The notes below the pieces were generated by a model that worked only from the letters and a program-made list of their open reading frames with translations, was not told the origin of the DNA and ran no database searches. Both the position numbers and the translations under genes were made by a program. This document shows positions 1 through 6,410 of a stretch of DNA of 7,780 bases, piece after piece; within the stretch, counting starts at the first letter, position 1; each line of letters starts with the position of its first letter. Source of the stretch: Candidatus Methanomethylophilaceae archaeon (GTDB lineage: Archaea; Thermoplasmatota; Thermoplasmata; Methanomassiliicoccales; Methanomethylophilaceae); NCBI GenBank assembly GCA_017475875.1, contig JAFVET010000004.1:1-7780 (forward strand). Direction: 5' to 3'.

Positions 1-1
1 T

Positions 2-1003
2 CGACTCAAAACCTACAAATCGCCTCCACCGAACGGTGTCGTCATATTCTGCGGGGAGGTCCCCCGTGCAGGCGATCAGACCAAGATGGTCCAGTACGTG
101 ATCAACCCTCCAGAGCCAATTACCGCGTTCCTCTACAGGTGCGACTCCCAGTTCTTCACCGATCCGCTGGACGTCATGCTCCTCGACAAGAAGAGCTACG
201 GGTTGATAACGATTGACCGTTCCGAGGCCACCCTCGGCATCCTCAGCGGGAGCAGGATACAGGTGCTGAAGCACTTCGATTCCCTCGTTCCCAGCAAGCA
301 CCACCAGGGAGGTCAGTCGTCGGTCCGTTTCGAGAGGTTGATCGAGATCGCGGCCCACGAGTTCTTCACCAAGGTCGCGGACAACGCCACAGAGGTGTTC
401 CTCAACCGTCCCGAACTGATGGGTATCCTCGTCGGAGGCCCGGGTGCGACCAAGGACTTCTTCATCAAGGAGGAGTACCTGCACCACGAACTCAGGAAGA
501 AGGTCGTGTCGCCACTTATCGACACGGGTTACACCGACGAGTCCGGTTTGAGGGAGCTCGTGGAGAACGCGAAGGACATAATCGCGGATATGCAGCTCAC
601 CAAGGAGAAGATGTACATGCAGAGGCTCTTCTCCGAGATCCGCAAGGCCAACGGAGGCCTCTCTGCGTACGGTGAGAAGGAAGTTCGCGAGGCCGTGGAC
701 GTCGGAGCCGTCGACGTTCTATTGCTGTCGGAGTCGATCCATAAGCGCAGGGTCACCGTGGAGTGTCCGTCGGGACATGTGCACGAGCTCACCGTCGACG
801 ACGCGGACGCCAAGATCCTGTGCCCCGAGTGCGGGATGGCGGCGTCGGTCACCAAGGACGAGGACTTCATCGACGACTTCTTCATGCGCGCGGACGCGTT
901 CAACACCAGGGTGATAATTATCTCGCCCGACTCCGAGGAGGGGGACATGTTGAGGAAGGCGTTCGGCGGCGTGGCTGCTATACTCAGATACAAGGTGGCA
1001 TGA
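2..1003 (+). CDS. prf1: Peptide chain release factor aRF1 (5'-truncated)
   Basis: Archaeal class I release factor of the eRF1 family: it reads all three stop codons in the ribosomal A site and triggers release of the finished protein. 333 codons are visible. The family is usually about 410-420 residues, so roughly the first 80 are missing, including the NIKS stop-recognition loop. The frame is open from base 2, and family-like sequence (PPPNGVVIFCG) precedes the ATG at 86, so that ATG is internal. The catalytic GGQ is at 308-316, in the context HHQGGQSSVRFERL. The C-terminal domain has a possible zinc site: Cys at 764, His at 776 and 782, Cys at 821 and 830. The ending FGGVAAILRY is typical of the family. 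Known partners in archaea are aEF1A for delivery and ABCE1 for recycling. The TGA at 1001-1003 directly abuts the argS ATG, which implies co-transcription. The identification is firm. Confidence 0.96.
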   Translation, partial: RLKTYKSPPPNGVVIFCGEVPRAGDQTKMVQYVINPPEPITAFLYRCDSQFFTDPLDVMLLDKKSYGLITIDRSEATLGILSGSRIQVLKHFDSLVPSKHHQGGQSSVRFERLIEIAAHEFFTKVADNATEVFLNRPELMGILVGGPGATKDFFIKEEYLHHELRKKVVSPLIDTGYTDESGLRELVENAKDIIADMQLTKEKMYMQRLFSEIRKANGGLSAYGEKEVREAVDVGAVDVLLLSESIHKRRVTVECPSGHVHELTVDDADAKILCPECGMAASVTKDEDFIDDFFMRADAFNTRVIIISPDSEEGDMLRKAFGGVAAILRYKVA

Positions 1004-2764
1004 ATGACCGTAATGGAAGATTTCGAGGACGAGATCAGGAGGAAGGTCTCTGACGTGCTCAAGGCCCAGGGGGCCCAGGACGTCCAGATCGTCACCGAGT
1101 TCTCGCAGATGGAAGGCGTGGACGTAGCCGTCCCGTGCTTCTCCATGGCGAAGGCCCTCAGGAAGGCGCCACAGGCGATAGCGGACGGACTCGCAAAGGA
1201 GCTCGTCCCGGACGGGCTCATCAGTTCGGTTTCGGCCGTCAACGGATACCTGAACTTCACGATCGACCCCGAGGCACTCGTGAAAGGTACCTTGGACGAG
1301 ATCCTCGAGAAGGGGAGGGACTACGGACACAGGGCCCCGTCCGGACTCAGGGTAAACGTGGAGCACACCTCCACCAACCCCACCGGGCCGATACACGTGG
1401 GCAGGGCACGCAACCCGATCATAGGCGACACCCTGGCCAGGGCCCTCAGGAGGTGCGGTCACGAGGTCACCACCGAGTACTACGTCAACGACGTCGGCAA
1501 ACAGGTGGTAGTCCTCACATGGGGCGTGGAGAACGTCCCGGACGACGTCGCCGCCGAGGAGGCCGCCGAACACGCGGCGAAGGCCGGAGGCACCGAGAAG
1601 GAGAGGGACAAGCCCGACCACCGTCTCGTCGCCAACTACCGCGTCGCAAACCGCTACCTGGAATCCGACGAGAAGGTCCAGGGGGAGATCTCCGACATGC
1701 TCCGCAGGTTCGAGGCCGGTGACTCGGAGGTCATCGGTACCGTCCGCAGGACCGCCGAGATGATGCTCGGGGGACTGAAGGAGACCCTGTCCTCGATAAA
1801 CGTCGAGCTCGACCGTTACACCTGGGAATCGGGATACATAGCGGACGGGTCCGCACGCAAGGTCGTGGATGACCTCAAGAAATCGAAATACGCCGGATCC
1901 ACCGATGACGGTGCCTGGTACGTCGACCTTAAGGACTTCGGGGTCCAGGGGAAGAACACCAAGTTCACCTTCACCCGTTCTGACGGCACGACGTTGTACA
2001 CCACCCGCGACCTAGCCTATCATCTCGACAAGTTCACACGCTCCGACAGGGTGATCGACGTCCTCGGCGAGGACCAGAAGCTGGGTTCCAAGCAGCTGTG
2101 CTCGGCGCTGGAGATCCTCGGTTCCGAGAAGATGCCGGAACCCCTGTTCTACGCTTTCGTATCCCTTCCCGAGGGGAAGATGTCCACCCGCAAGGGTGTC
2201 GTCGTCTATCTCGACGACCTCGTCGAGGAAGCCGTCGCCAGGGCGTACGGCGAGATCAAGTCGCGCAGGCAGGACATGCCCGAGGAGAGGATGAGGGAGA
2301 TCGCCACCGTCATAGGCGTGGGGGCGATACGTTACAACATCGTCCGCGTGCAGCCCGAGAAGCAGTTCGTGTTCAGGTGGGAGGACGCTCTCAACTTCGA
2401 CGGGAACTCCGGACCCTACGTGCAGTACGTCCACGCCAGGGCGTGCAGCATGCTGAGGAAGGCCGGCGAATTCGAGAGGTGCACCAACCCAGCGGAGCTG
2501 GACGACGAGTACGAGGCCCGTCTGATAAGGGTCCTGTCGAGATATCCGTCCGTGCTGCTCCAGGCCGGCGAGGGCAAGGCCGTGCACCAGCTCCCCGCAT
2601 ACGCCCACGAGCTCGCGTCCGCGTTCAACCAGTTCTACTCGAAGGTCAACGTGCTCAAGGCCGAGACCGGCCGCGACGCCAGGCTCACGCTCGTTGAGTG
2701 CACCCGCACCGTCCTCGCCGACGTCCTCGACTGCATGGGGATCGGCGCTCCAGAGGAGATGTGA
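1004..2764 (+). CDS. argS: Arginyl-tRNA synthetase
   Basis: Cytosolic class Ia aminoacyl-tRNA synthetase that charges tRNA-Arg with arginine using ATP (EC 6.1.1.19). At 586 residues it is full length for the family. Visible elements in order: N-terminal tRNA-binding domain (about 1-85); catalytic Rossmann domain with the HIGH-type signature HVGR at residues 131-134, preceded by STNPTGPI; the conserved YVNDVGKQ at 160-167; an Ala/Glu/Lys-rich, probably surface-exposed segment at about 182-203; TTLYTTRDLAYH at 329-340; the KMSK-type loop KMSTRKG at 392-398; and a helical DALR anticodon-binding domain from about 470, ending in the family-typical GIGAPEEM. The start at 1004 is chosen because AGGTGG (993-998) lies five bases upstream; a second in-frame ATG at 1013 is less well placed. 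There is no gap to aRF1, and the GNAT gene follows after one base. No key residue appears to be missing. Confidence 0.98.
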   Translation: MTVMEDFEDEIRRKVSDVLKAQGAQDVQIVTEFSQMEGVDVAVPCFSMAKALRKAPQAIADGLAKELVPDGLISSVSAVNGYLNFTIDPEALVKGTLDEILEKGRDYGHRAPSGLRVNVEHTSTNPTGPIHVGRARNPIIGDTLARALRRCGHEVTTEYYVNDVGKQVVVLTWGVENVPDDVAAEEAAEHAAKAGGTEKERDKPDHRLVANYRVANRYLESDEKVQGEISDMLRRFEAGDSEVIGTVRRTAEMMLGGLKETLSSINVELDRYTWESGYIADGSARKVVDDLKKSKYAGSTDDGAWYVDLKDFGVQGKNTKFTFTRSDGTTLYTTRDLAYHLDKFTRSDRVIDVLGEDQKLGSKQLCSALEILGSEKMPEPLFYAFVSLPEGKMSTRKGVVVYLDDLVEEAVARAYGEIKSRRQDMPEERMREIATVIGVGAIRYNIVRVQPEKQFVFRWEDALNFDGNSGPYVQYVHARACSMLRKAGEFERCTNPAELDDEYEARLIRVLSRYPSVLLQAGEGKAVHQLPAYAHELASAFNQFYSKVNVLKAETGRDARLTLVECTRTVLADVLDCMGIGAPEEM

Positions 2765-2765
2765 G

Positions 2766-3365
2766 ATGGAGATCCGGCCGCTGAAGATCCGCGACATCGA
2801 GAAGGTCCGCGAGCTGGAGCTATCCTGCATCCGCGAATACTTCTCGGAGACGCTGGAGAACCGCTGGGAGGACCTTCCCCAGGAATGGAAGGACGGCCTC
2901 GGGGCGAGCAGCAGGAGGCACTTCTCCACCTATCTGGAGAGCGGCCTGAGCTTTGTCGCGGAGGAGGACGGGGAGATCCTCGGGTTCATATTCGCCCAGA
3001 TGCTCCACCACATCTGCGATTCGGACGACCTCCTGTGGATAGAGAACATGGGCGTCCACCCGTACTTTCGCAGGAACGCCATCGGATACAAGCTGTTGCG
3101 CGAATGCGTCCGCGCCGGACGCGAGCAGGGGGCGCAGGTCGCGCACAGCATGATCCAGCCCGACAACGCACCATCCATCCTGCTCCACAAGAAGATCGGG
3201 TTCTTCATGGACCGCCGCGACGTGGCGCTCCTCGATTTGAAGGACCCGAAGCTCAAACTCCGAGGGGCCCCGCCCCTTTCCCCCTTACGTGCGTGCGTAC
3301 GTGCGCGACTGATTTATAGGACCTGTAAGATTGGGTTCCATCGTGTCCCTTTTGACGGACAGTGA
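2766..3365 (+). CDS. GNAT-family N-acetyltransferase with doubtful C-terminal tail
   Basis: Acetyl-CoA-dependent acetyltransferase of the GNAT fold; the substrate cannot be read from the sequence. The open frame gives 199 residues. The N-terminal strand MEIRPLKIRDIEKV, strand LSFVAEEDGEILGFIFA (61-77), motif A around WIENMGVHPYF (91-101) with CoA-loop RRNAIG (102-107), and motif B with DNAPSILLHKKIGF (133-146) fit the family. The CoA loop normally reads R-x-x-G-x-G; here the first Gly is Ala, which is unusual but may be tolerated. The start is the ATG one base after the argS stop, with GAGGAG (2753-2758) seven bases upstream. The fold is complete by residue 165. Residues 166-199 run through a hairpin and the next operon's promoter, with very different codon use (16 of 34 codons end in A/T, against 4 of 34 just before). 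Codon 166 is CGA, one change from TGA. I infer that the functional protein ends near 3260. Ribosomal-protein acetylation is only a guess from its neighbours. Confidence 0.85.
   Translation: MEIRPLKIRDIEKVRELELSCIREYFSETLENRWEDLPQEWKDGLGASSRRHFSTYLESGLSFVAEEDGEILGFIFAQMLHHICDSDDLLWIENMGVHPYFRRNAIGYKLLRECVRAGREQGAQVAHSMIQPDNAPSILLHKKIGFFMDRRDVALLDLKDPKLKLRGAPPLSPLRACVRARLIYRTCKIGFHRVPFDGQ
3263..3285 (+). terminator. GC-rich hairpin with pyrimidine tail, candidate terminator of the argS operon
   Basis: AGGGGC (3263-3268) and GCCCCT (3272-3277) are perfect reverse complements around a three-base CCC loop. The stem can gain a G-U pair (3262/3278). It is followed by TTTCCCCCT (3277-3285). The layout resembles an intrinsic terminator placed directly after the inferred original stop of the GNAT gene. 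The tail is C-rich rather than U-rich, and archaeal 3'-end formation usually relies on U-rich tracts and FttA/aCPSF1, so activity is uncertain. Confidence 0.5.
3286..3305 (+). repeat. Short direct repeat TACGTGCG upstream of the TATA box
   Basis: TACGTGCG occurs at 3286-3293 and again at 3298-3305, a 12-base period, with a partial third TGCG between them. TACG (3286-3289) and CGTA (3296-3299) also form an inverted pair. The block ends seven bases before the TATA box, where an archaeal activator or a repressor that blocks TFB could bind. This reading is inference; simple CG-rich low-complexity sequence is the alternative. Confidence 0.35.
3313..3318 (+). promoter_or_regulatory. Archaeal TATA box of the aminotransferase-serA operon
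   Basis: TTTATA is an AT-rich island in very GC-rich surroundings, at the only sizeable break between genes in the window. Archaeal initiation normally lies about 22-27 bases beyond the box centre, predicting a start near 3338-3343 and a leader of about 35 bases before the TTG start at 3376, enough for the SD at 3364. No convincing purine-rich BRE is visible just upstream (3304-3312 reads CGCGACTGA, counted from 3304). Confidence 0.65.
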
Positions 3366-3368
3366 GGT
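3364..3368 (+). promoter_or_regulatory. Shine-Dalgarno site that sets a TTG start for the aminotransferase
   Basis: GAGGT lies seven bases before the TTG at 3376-3378, a good spacing. In-frame alternatives upstream (TTG 3331, GTG 3343, TTG 3352) would put the start at or too near the predicted transcript end and lack an SD. The first in-frame ATG (3436) lies beyond the conserved VGPVHV segment. The SD overlaps the TGA (3363-3365) that closes the GNAT frame. Confidence 0.75.
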
Positions 3369-3375
3369 AGTAACC

Positions 3376-4440
3376 TTGAGCAGAACTCTGTTTACAGTGG
3401 GCCCGGTCCATGTGGAGCAGGCTACCCTAGACGCTATGACCAAACCGATGATCACCCACCGTTGCAAGGAGTACAAGGAGCTCCACCACGGCATCGTCGA
3501 GAAGATCCAGAAGGCCCTCGGCACCGACATGGATGTGTTCCTGGTCGGCGGGTCCGCCACCGTGATGCTCGAGGCCGCCATCAGGAACGGGGCCGCCTCC
3601 CACACCGTGGGTATGACCAACGGTTCCTTCGGGAACAGGTCCATAGAGCTCGCCGAGCTCAACGGCAAGCAGGTCGACAAGGTCCAGGTCCCCTGGGGCA
3701 AGGCCATAAAGCCCGAGGACATCGCCGGGAAGATCACCAAGGACGTCGAAGCCGTCCACTGGGTGAGCAACGAGTCCTCGACCGGTGTCTTCAGCGACTC
3801 CGTCGCCCTCGCCAAGGAGGTCCGCGCCCAGAACCCCGACGCCCTGACCATGGTCGACGCTGTCACGTCCGCTTTCGCCATGGACCTCAGGATCAAGGAG
3901 ATGGACCCCGACTCCGTCGTCTTCGGGACCCAGAAGGCCCTCGCACTGCCCCCCGGCCTCGCCATCATGCTCTGCTCCGAGAGGCTGCTCGAAAAGGCCA
4001 AGACCGTCCCCAACCGCGGTTTCTACGGCGACCTGCTCAAGATCAAGAAGCAGGCCGACGTCGACTACGCCCTCACCACCCCTCCCGTGTCGCTGATGTA
4101 CGCGTTGGACTACCAGCTCGACCGCATCCTCGCCGAGGGGATGCAGGCCCGCTACAGGAGGCACCAGGAGATGGCCGACCTCGTCCGCGACTGGGCCGAC
4201 AGGAAGCTCGCGGGCATCTTCCCCGAGGAGGGCTACCGTTCCAATTCCATAGGGGTCCTGAACCGTGGAGGTCTGGACTTCGACTCTTTCAACTCCAAAC
4301 TGAAGGCCAAGGGATTCGAGGTGTCCAACGGATACGGCGACATCAAGGAGAAGACCTTCAGGATAGGACACATGGGCGACACCACGCCCGCAGGGATCAG
4401 AAGGCTCCTTGCGACCATGGATGAGATTCTGGAGGAATGA
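3376..4440 (+). CDS. Class V PLP-dependent aminotransferase, candidate phosphoserine aminotransferase
   Basis: Fold-type I, class V aminotransferase of the serine-pyruvate/alanine-glyoxylate group, 354 residues from the TTG start. Visible landmarks: VGPVHV (8-13) and HR (28-29) near the N-terminus; the phosphate-binding GGSATVMLEAA (58-68); SNESSTGV (131-138); VDAVTS (160-165), where Asp161 should contact the pyridine nitrogen; the Schiff-base lysine Lys187 in GTQKAL; TPPVSLMYAL (235-244); and FRIGHMG (328-334), whose Arg should bind substrate carboxylate. All expected catalytic residues are present. It overlaps the ATGA at the serA junction, so the two are surely co-transcribed. With serA next to it, the likely job is phosphohydroxypyruvate plus glutamate to phosphoserine, as established for the related class V enzyme of Methanococcales. 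Aspartate, alanine-glyoxylate or broad-specificity transamination remains possible, since sequence alone does not separate these. Confidence 0.92.
   Translation: MSRTLFTVGPVHVEQATLDAMTKPMITHRCKEYKELHHGIVEKIQKALGTDMDVFLVGGSATVMLEAAIRNGAASHTVGMTNGSFGNRSIELAELNGKQVDKVQVPWGKAIKPEDIAGKITKDVEAVHWVSNESSTGVFSDSVALAKEVRAQNPDALTMVDAVTSAFAMDLRIKEMDPDSVVFGTQKALALPPGLAIMLCSERLLEKAKTVPNRGFYGDLLKIKKQADVDYALTTPPVSLMYALDYQLDRILAEGMQARYRRHQEMADLVRDWADRKLAGIFPEEGYRSNSIGVLNRGGLDFDSFNSKLKAKGFEVSNGYGDIKEKTFRIGHMGDTTPAGIRRLLATMDEILEE
4431..4435 (+). promoter_or_regulatory. Shine-Dalgarno site that decides the serA start
   Basis: GGAGG lies one base before the ATG at 4437, which is too close, and seven bases before the ATG at 4443, which is ideal. 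This selects the second ATG, giving the family-typical N-terminus MSKILVSDPL. The site lies inside the last codons of the aminotransferase gene, so translation of the two genes is probably coupled. Confidence 0.75.
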
Positions 4441-4442
4441 AA

Positions 4443-6011
4443 ATGTCCAAGATTCTGGTTTCGGACCCTCTCTCCGAAGAGGGATTGGAGATACTGAGGG
4501 GTTCCGGCTTCCCCGTGGATGTCAAACCCGGCCTCAGCGAGGAGGAGCTGTGCTCCATAATCGGAGACTACGACTGCCTCATCATACGCTCCGGCACCAA
4601 GGTGACCCCTAGGGTCATCGAGGCCGGCAAGAACCTGAAGGTCATCGGCCGTGCGGGAGTCGGCGTGGACAACATCGACGTCCCCTGCGCCACCGACAAG
4701 GGTATCCTGGTAATGAACACCCCGTCCGCCAACATACTCTCCGCGGCGGAGCACTCCTGCGCCATGCTTCTCGCCCTGGCCAGGAACATCCCGTTCGCCC
4801 ACGAGTCCATGCACAAGGGCGAGTGGAAGAGGTCCAAGTACACCGGCGTCGAGCTCAACGGCAAGATCCTGGGAATCATCGGGGTCGGACGTGTCGGCGG
4901 AGAGGTCGCCAAGCGCATGAAGGCGTTCAACATGACCCTCATCGGATACGACCCCTTCCTCCCCAAGGAGGTCGCGGACAGCATCGGTGTCAGGCTCACC
5001 ACCCTCGACGAGGTCATCACCACCTCCGATTTCATGACCATCCACACCCCGCTCCTTCCCGAGACCCGCAACATGATCTCCATGCCGCAGTTCAAGATGA
5101 TGAAGCCCAACGCGAGGATCGCCAACGTGGCCCGCGGCGGGATCGTCAACGAGGACGACCTGTACACCGCCCTGAAGGAGAAGGTCATCGCCGGCGCCGC
5201 CTTCGACGTGTGGTGCAACGAGCCGCTCACCGACGACGAGAAGAAGCTGCTGGAGTTGGACAACCTGGTCACGACCCCCCACCTCGGAGCCTCCACCGTC
5301 GAGGCCCAGGAGAGGGTGGCCGTCGAGATCGCGGAGCATGCGGTCATGTACCTCAAGGACGGGACCATCTCCAACGCCATCAACGCCCCTCGCGGCAAGC
5401 TCGACTCGGACACCGAGGTCTTCATCCCGCTCGCCAAGCGCCTGGGTTCCATCGTGCAGCAGATCGTCGGCAACAGCCCCCTGCAGAAGTTGGAGATCAA
5501 ATACTGCGGACAGCTCGCGTCCAAGCAGACCAAGCTCCTGACCGTCTCCGCCGTCATCGGATACCTGGAGAGGGTCATCGGGTCCGCCAACATGATCAAC
5601 GCCCTCCCGATCGCCAAGCAGAAGGGAATCGAGATCGTGGAGTCCTCTTCCGAGAACGCGAACGACTACAACAGCATCATGTGCATCAGGTTCACCTACA
5701 ACGGTATCACCCGCAGCATCAGGGGAACCGTCATCGGCGGACAGGCGAAGCTCGTGGGAATGGACAAGTTCTCCGTGGACATCGCCCTCGGCCAGAGGAT
5801 GATATACGTGTCCTACAAGGACGAGCCCGGTGTGATCGGAGTCGTCGGCAACACGCTCGGATCCGCTGGGATCAACATCGGCCAGATGTCCGTAGGCAGG
5901 GACTGCAACAACGCCACCATGTTCCTCACCGTGGACAACCGCGTCCCGCAGGAACTCATCGCGATGATCTCCAACTCGGTCGGTTCCGAGGACATCAGGT
6001 ACCTGGAGTGA
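4443..6011 (+). CDS. serA: D-3-phosphoglycerate dehydrogenase
   Basis: NAD-dependent oxidation of 3-phosphoglycerate to phosphohydroxypyruvate (EC 1.1.1.95), the committing step of the phosphorylated serine pathway; cytosolic. At 522 residues it is the long form. Domains: substrate-binding halves at about 1-98 and 286-315; NAD domain (about 99-285) with GVGRVG (147-152) and Asp170 positioned to bind the adenosine ribose; catalytic Arg231 (VARGG), Glu260 (NEP) and His280 (PHLGAST), with spacing as expected; an intervening allosteric substrate-binding domain (about 316-448); and a C-terminal ACT domain (about 453-522) beginning IYVSYKDEPGVIG, typical for serine feedback control. The start is set by the SD at 4431; the upstream ATG at 4437 would add two residues. 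No TTA, CTA or TCA codon occurs in the gene, which leaves a long shadow frame on the other strand. The DUF6015-like gene follows after four bases. Identification is firm. Confidence 0.97.
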   Translation: MSKILVSDPLSEEGLEILRGSGFPVDVKPGLSEEELCSIIGDYDCLIIRSGTKVTPRVIEAGKNLKVIGRAGVGVDNIDVPCATDKGILVMNTPSANILSAAEHSCAMLLALARNIPFAHESMHKGEWKRSKYTGVELNGKILGIIGVGRVGGEVAKRMKAFNMTLIGYDPFLPKEVADSIGVRLTTLDEVITTSDFMTIHTPLLPETRNMISMPQFKMMKPNARIANVARGGIVNEDDLYTALKEKVIAGAAFDVWCNEPLTDDEKKLLELDNLVTTPHLGASTVEAQERVAVEIAEHAVMYLKDGTISNAINAPRGKLDSDTEVFIPLAKRLGSIVQQIVGNSPLQKLEIKYCGQLASKQTKLLTVSAVIGYLERVIGSANMINALPIAKQKGIEIVESSSENANDYNSIMCIRFTYNGITRSIRGTVIGGQAKLVGMDKFSVDIALGQRMIYVSYKDEPGVIGVVGNTLGSAGINIGQMSVGRDCNNATMFLTVDNRVPQELIAMISNSVGSEDIRYLE

Positions 6012-6015
6012 GACG

Positions 6016-6408
6016 ATGTCCCTGGTCACGGTGGAAGACCTCGCCAAAGCCATCAGGAACAGCATCGAAGGGTCCAGGGACCTCGCCGAGGAGGAGGCGT
6101 ACATGTTGGCGCATCACGTCCTCAACTTCTTCGGGTACGCGGACAGGATCATCGACAACGTGCTGGAACCTGAGGACCGTGACGCATTCTACATGCTGGA
6201 GGACGCGGGCATCCTCACGACGGAGAGGGAGGAGACTACCCTCTACGACGGAAGGGAGTGGAGGATCCACTACTGGCTCTTCAAGCGCGACCGCATAGCC
6301 ACCCTGATGAACCAGGTCCGCAAAGGTGACGACGAGTCCGACCAGGACCTGTCCATCTACGACCAGCTATCGGACGACGTCTGGGTCAGGGGCGGACAGG
6401 CCTCCTGA
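6016..6408 (+). CDS. Uncharacterised archaeal protein, DUF6015-like
   Basis: A 130-residue soluble protein without signal peptide or membrane segment. I recall it as like the archaeal DUF6015 family, whose function is unknown; the family name needs a profile search. Residues about 5-50 look helical (LAKAIRNSIEG, EEEAYMLAHHVLNFFGYADR). Residues 56-91 read as a helix (DAFYMLEDAGIL) followed by two strands with a turn at YDGREW, a pattern that suggests a winged-helix fold. Residues 104-122 form an acidic tail. If it is a winged helix it could bind DNA or a protein partner, but that is inference. The start ATG is well supported by GGAG (6005-6008) seven bases upstream, overlapping the end of serA. 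The helicase gene begins two bases after its stop, so it may be co-expressed with it. Codon use matches the neighbours, so this is a real gene. Confidence 0.85.
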   Translation: MSLVTVEDLAKAIRNSIEGSRDLAEEEAYMLAHHVLNFFGYADRIIDNVLEPEDRDAFYMLEDAGILTTEREETTLYDGREWRIHYWLFKRDRIATLMNQVRKGDDESDQDLSIYDQLSDDVWVRGGQAS

Positions 6409-6410
6409 CC

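Noticed and set aside
86..88. ATG at 86 as the start of the release factor gene
   Set aside because: The frame is open from base 2 and the upstream codons match the conserved aRF1 segment with NGVVIFCG, so the ATG is an internal Met and the gene is cut by the window edge.
719..1621. A 300-codon open frame on the - strand across the aRF1/argS junction
   Set aside because: It spans two clearly real genes on the other strand, has no plausible SD or promoter, and shows no domain signature.
2694..2765. An upstream in-frame ATG at 2694 as the GNAT start
   Set aside because: It would overlap the end of argS by 71 bases and add a Ser/Pro/Thr-rich stretch unlike GNAT proteins. The ATG at 2766 has a good SD and begins with the family's first strand.
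3331..3375. TTG at 3331 as the aminotransferase start
   Set aside because: It lies only 13 bases after the TATA box, upstream of the expected transcript start, and adds residues with no family similarity. TTG at 3376 has an SD at proper spacing.
3427..4371. A 314-codon open frame on the - strand opposite the aminotransferase gene
   Set aside because: Same cause: GC-rich third positions and biased codons on the + strand. The product is compositionally skewed and unrelated to any family I recognise.
4233..6104. A 623-codon open frame on the - strand opposite serA and the end of the aminotransferase gene
   Set aside because: It is codon-in-register with serA, so it stays open simply because serA uses no TTA, CTA or TCA codons. 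Its product is a low-complexity string rich in Asp, Gly, Val, His and Leu with no recognisable domain, while the + strand encodes a complete SerA.
4823..6298. A 491-codon + strand frame inside serA running into the DUF6015-like gene
   Set aside because: The product is Arg/His/Gln-rich, typical of a shifted frame in GC-rich DNA, and it overlaps two real genes.
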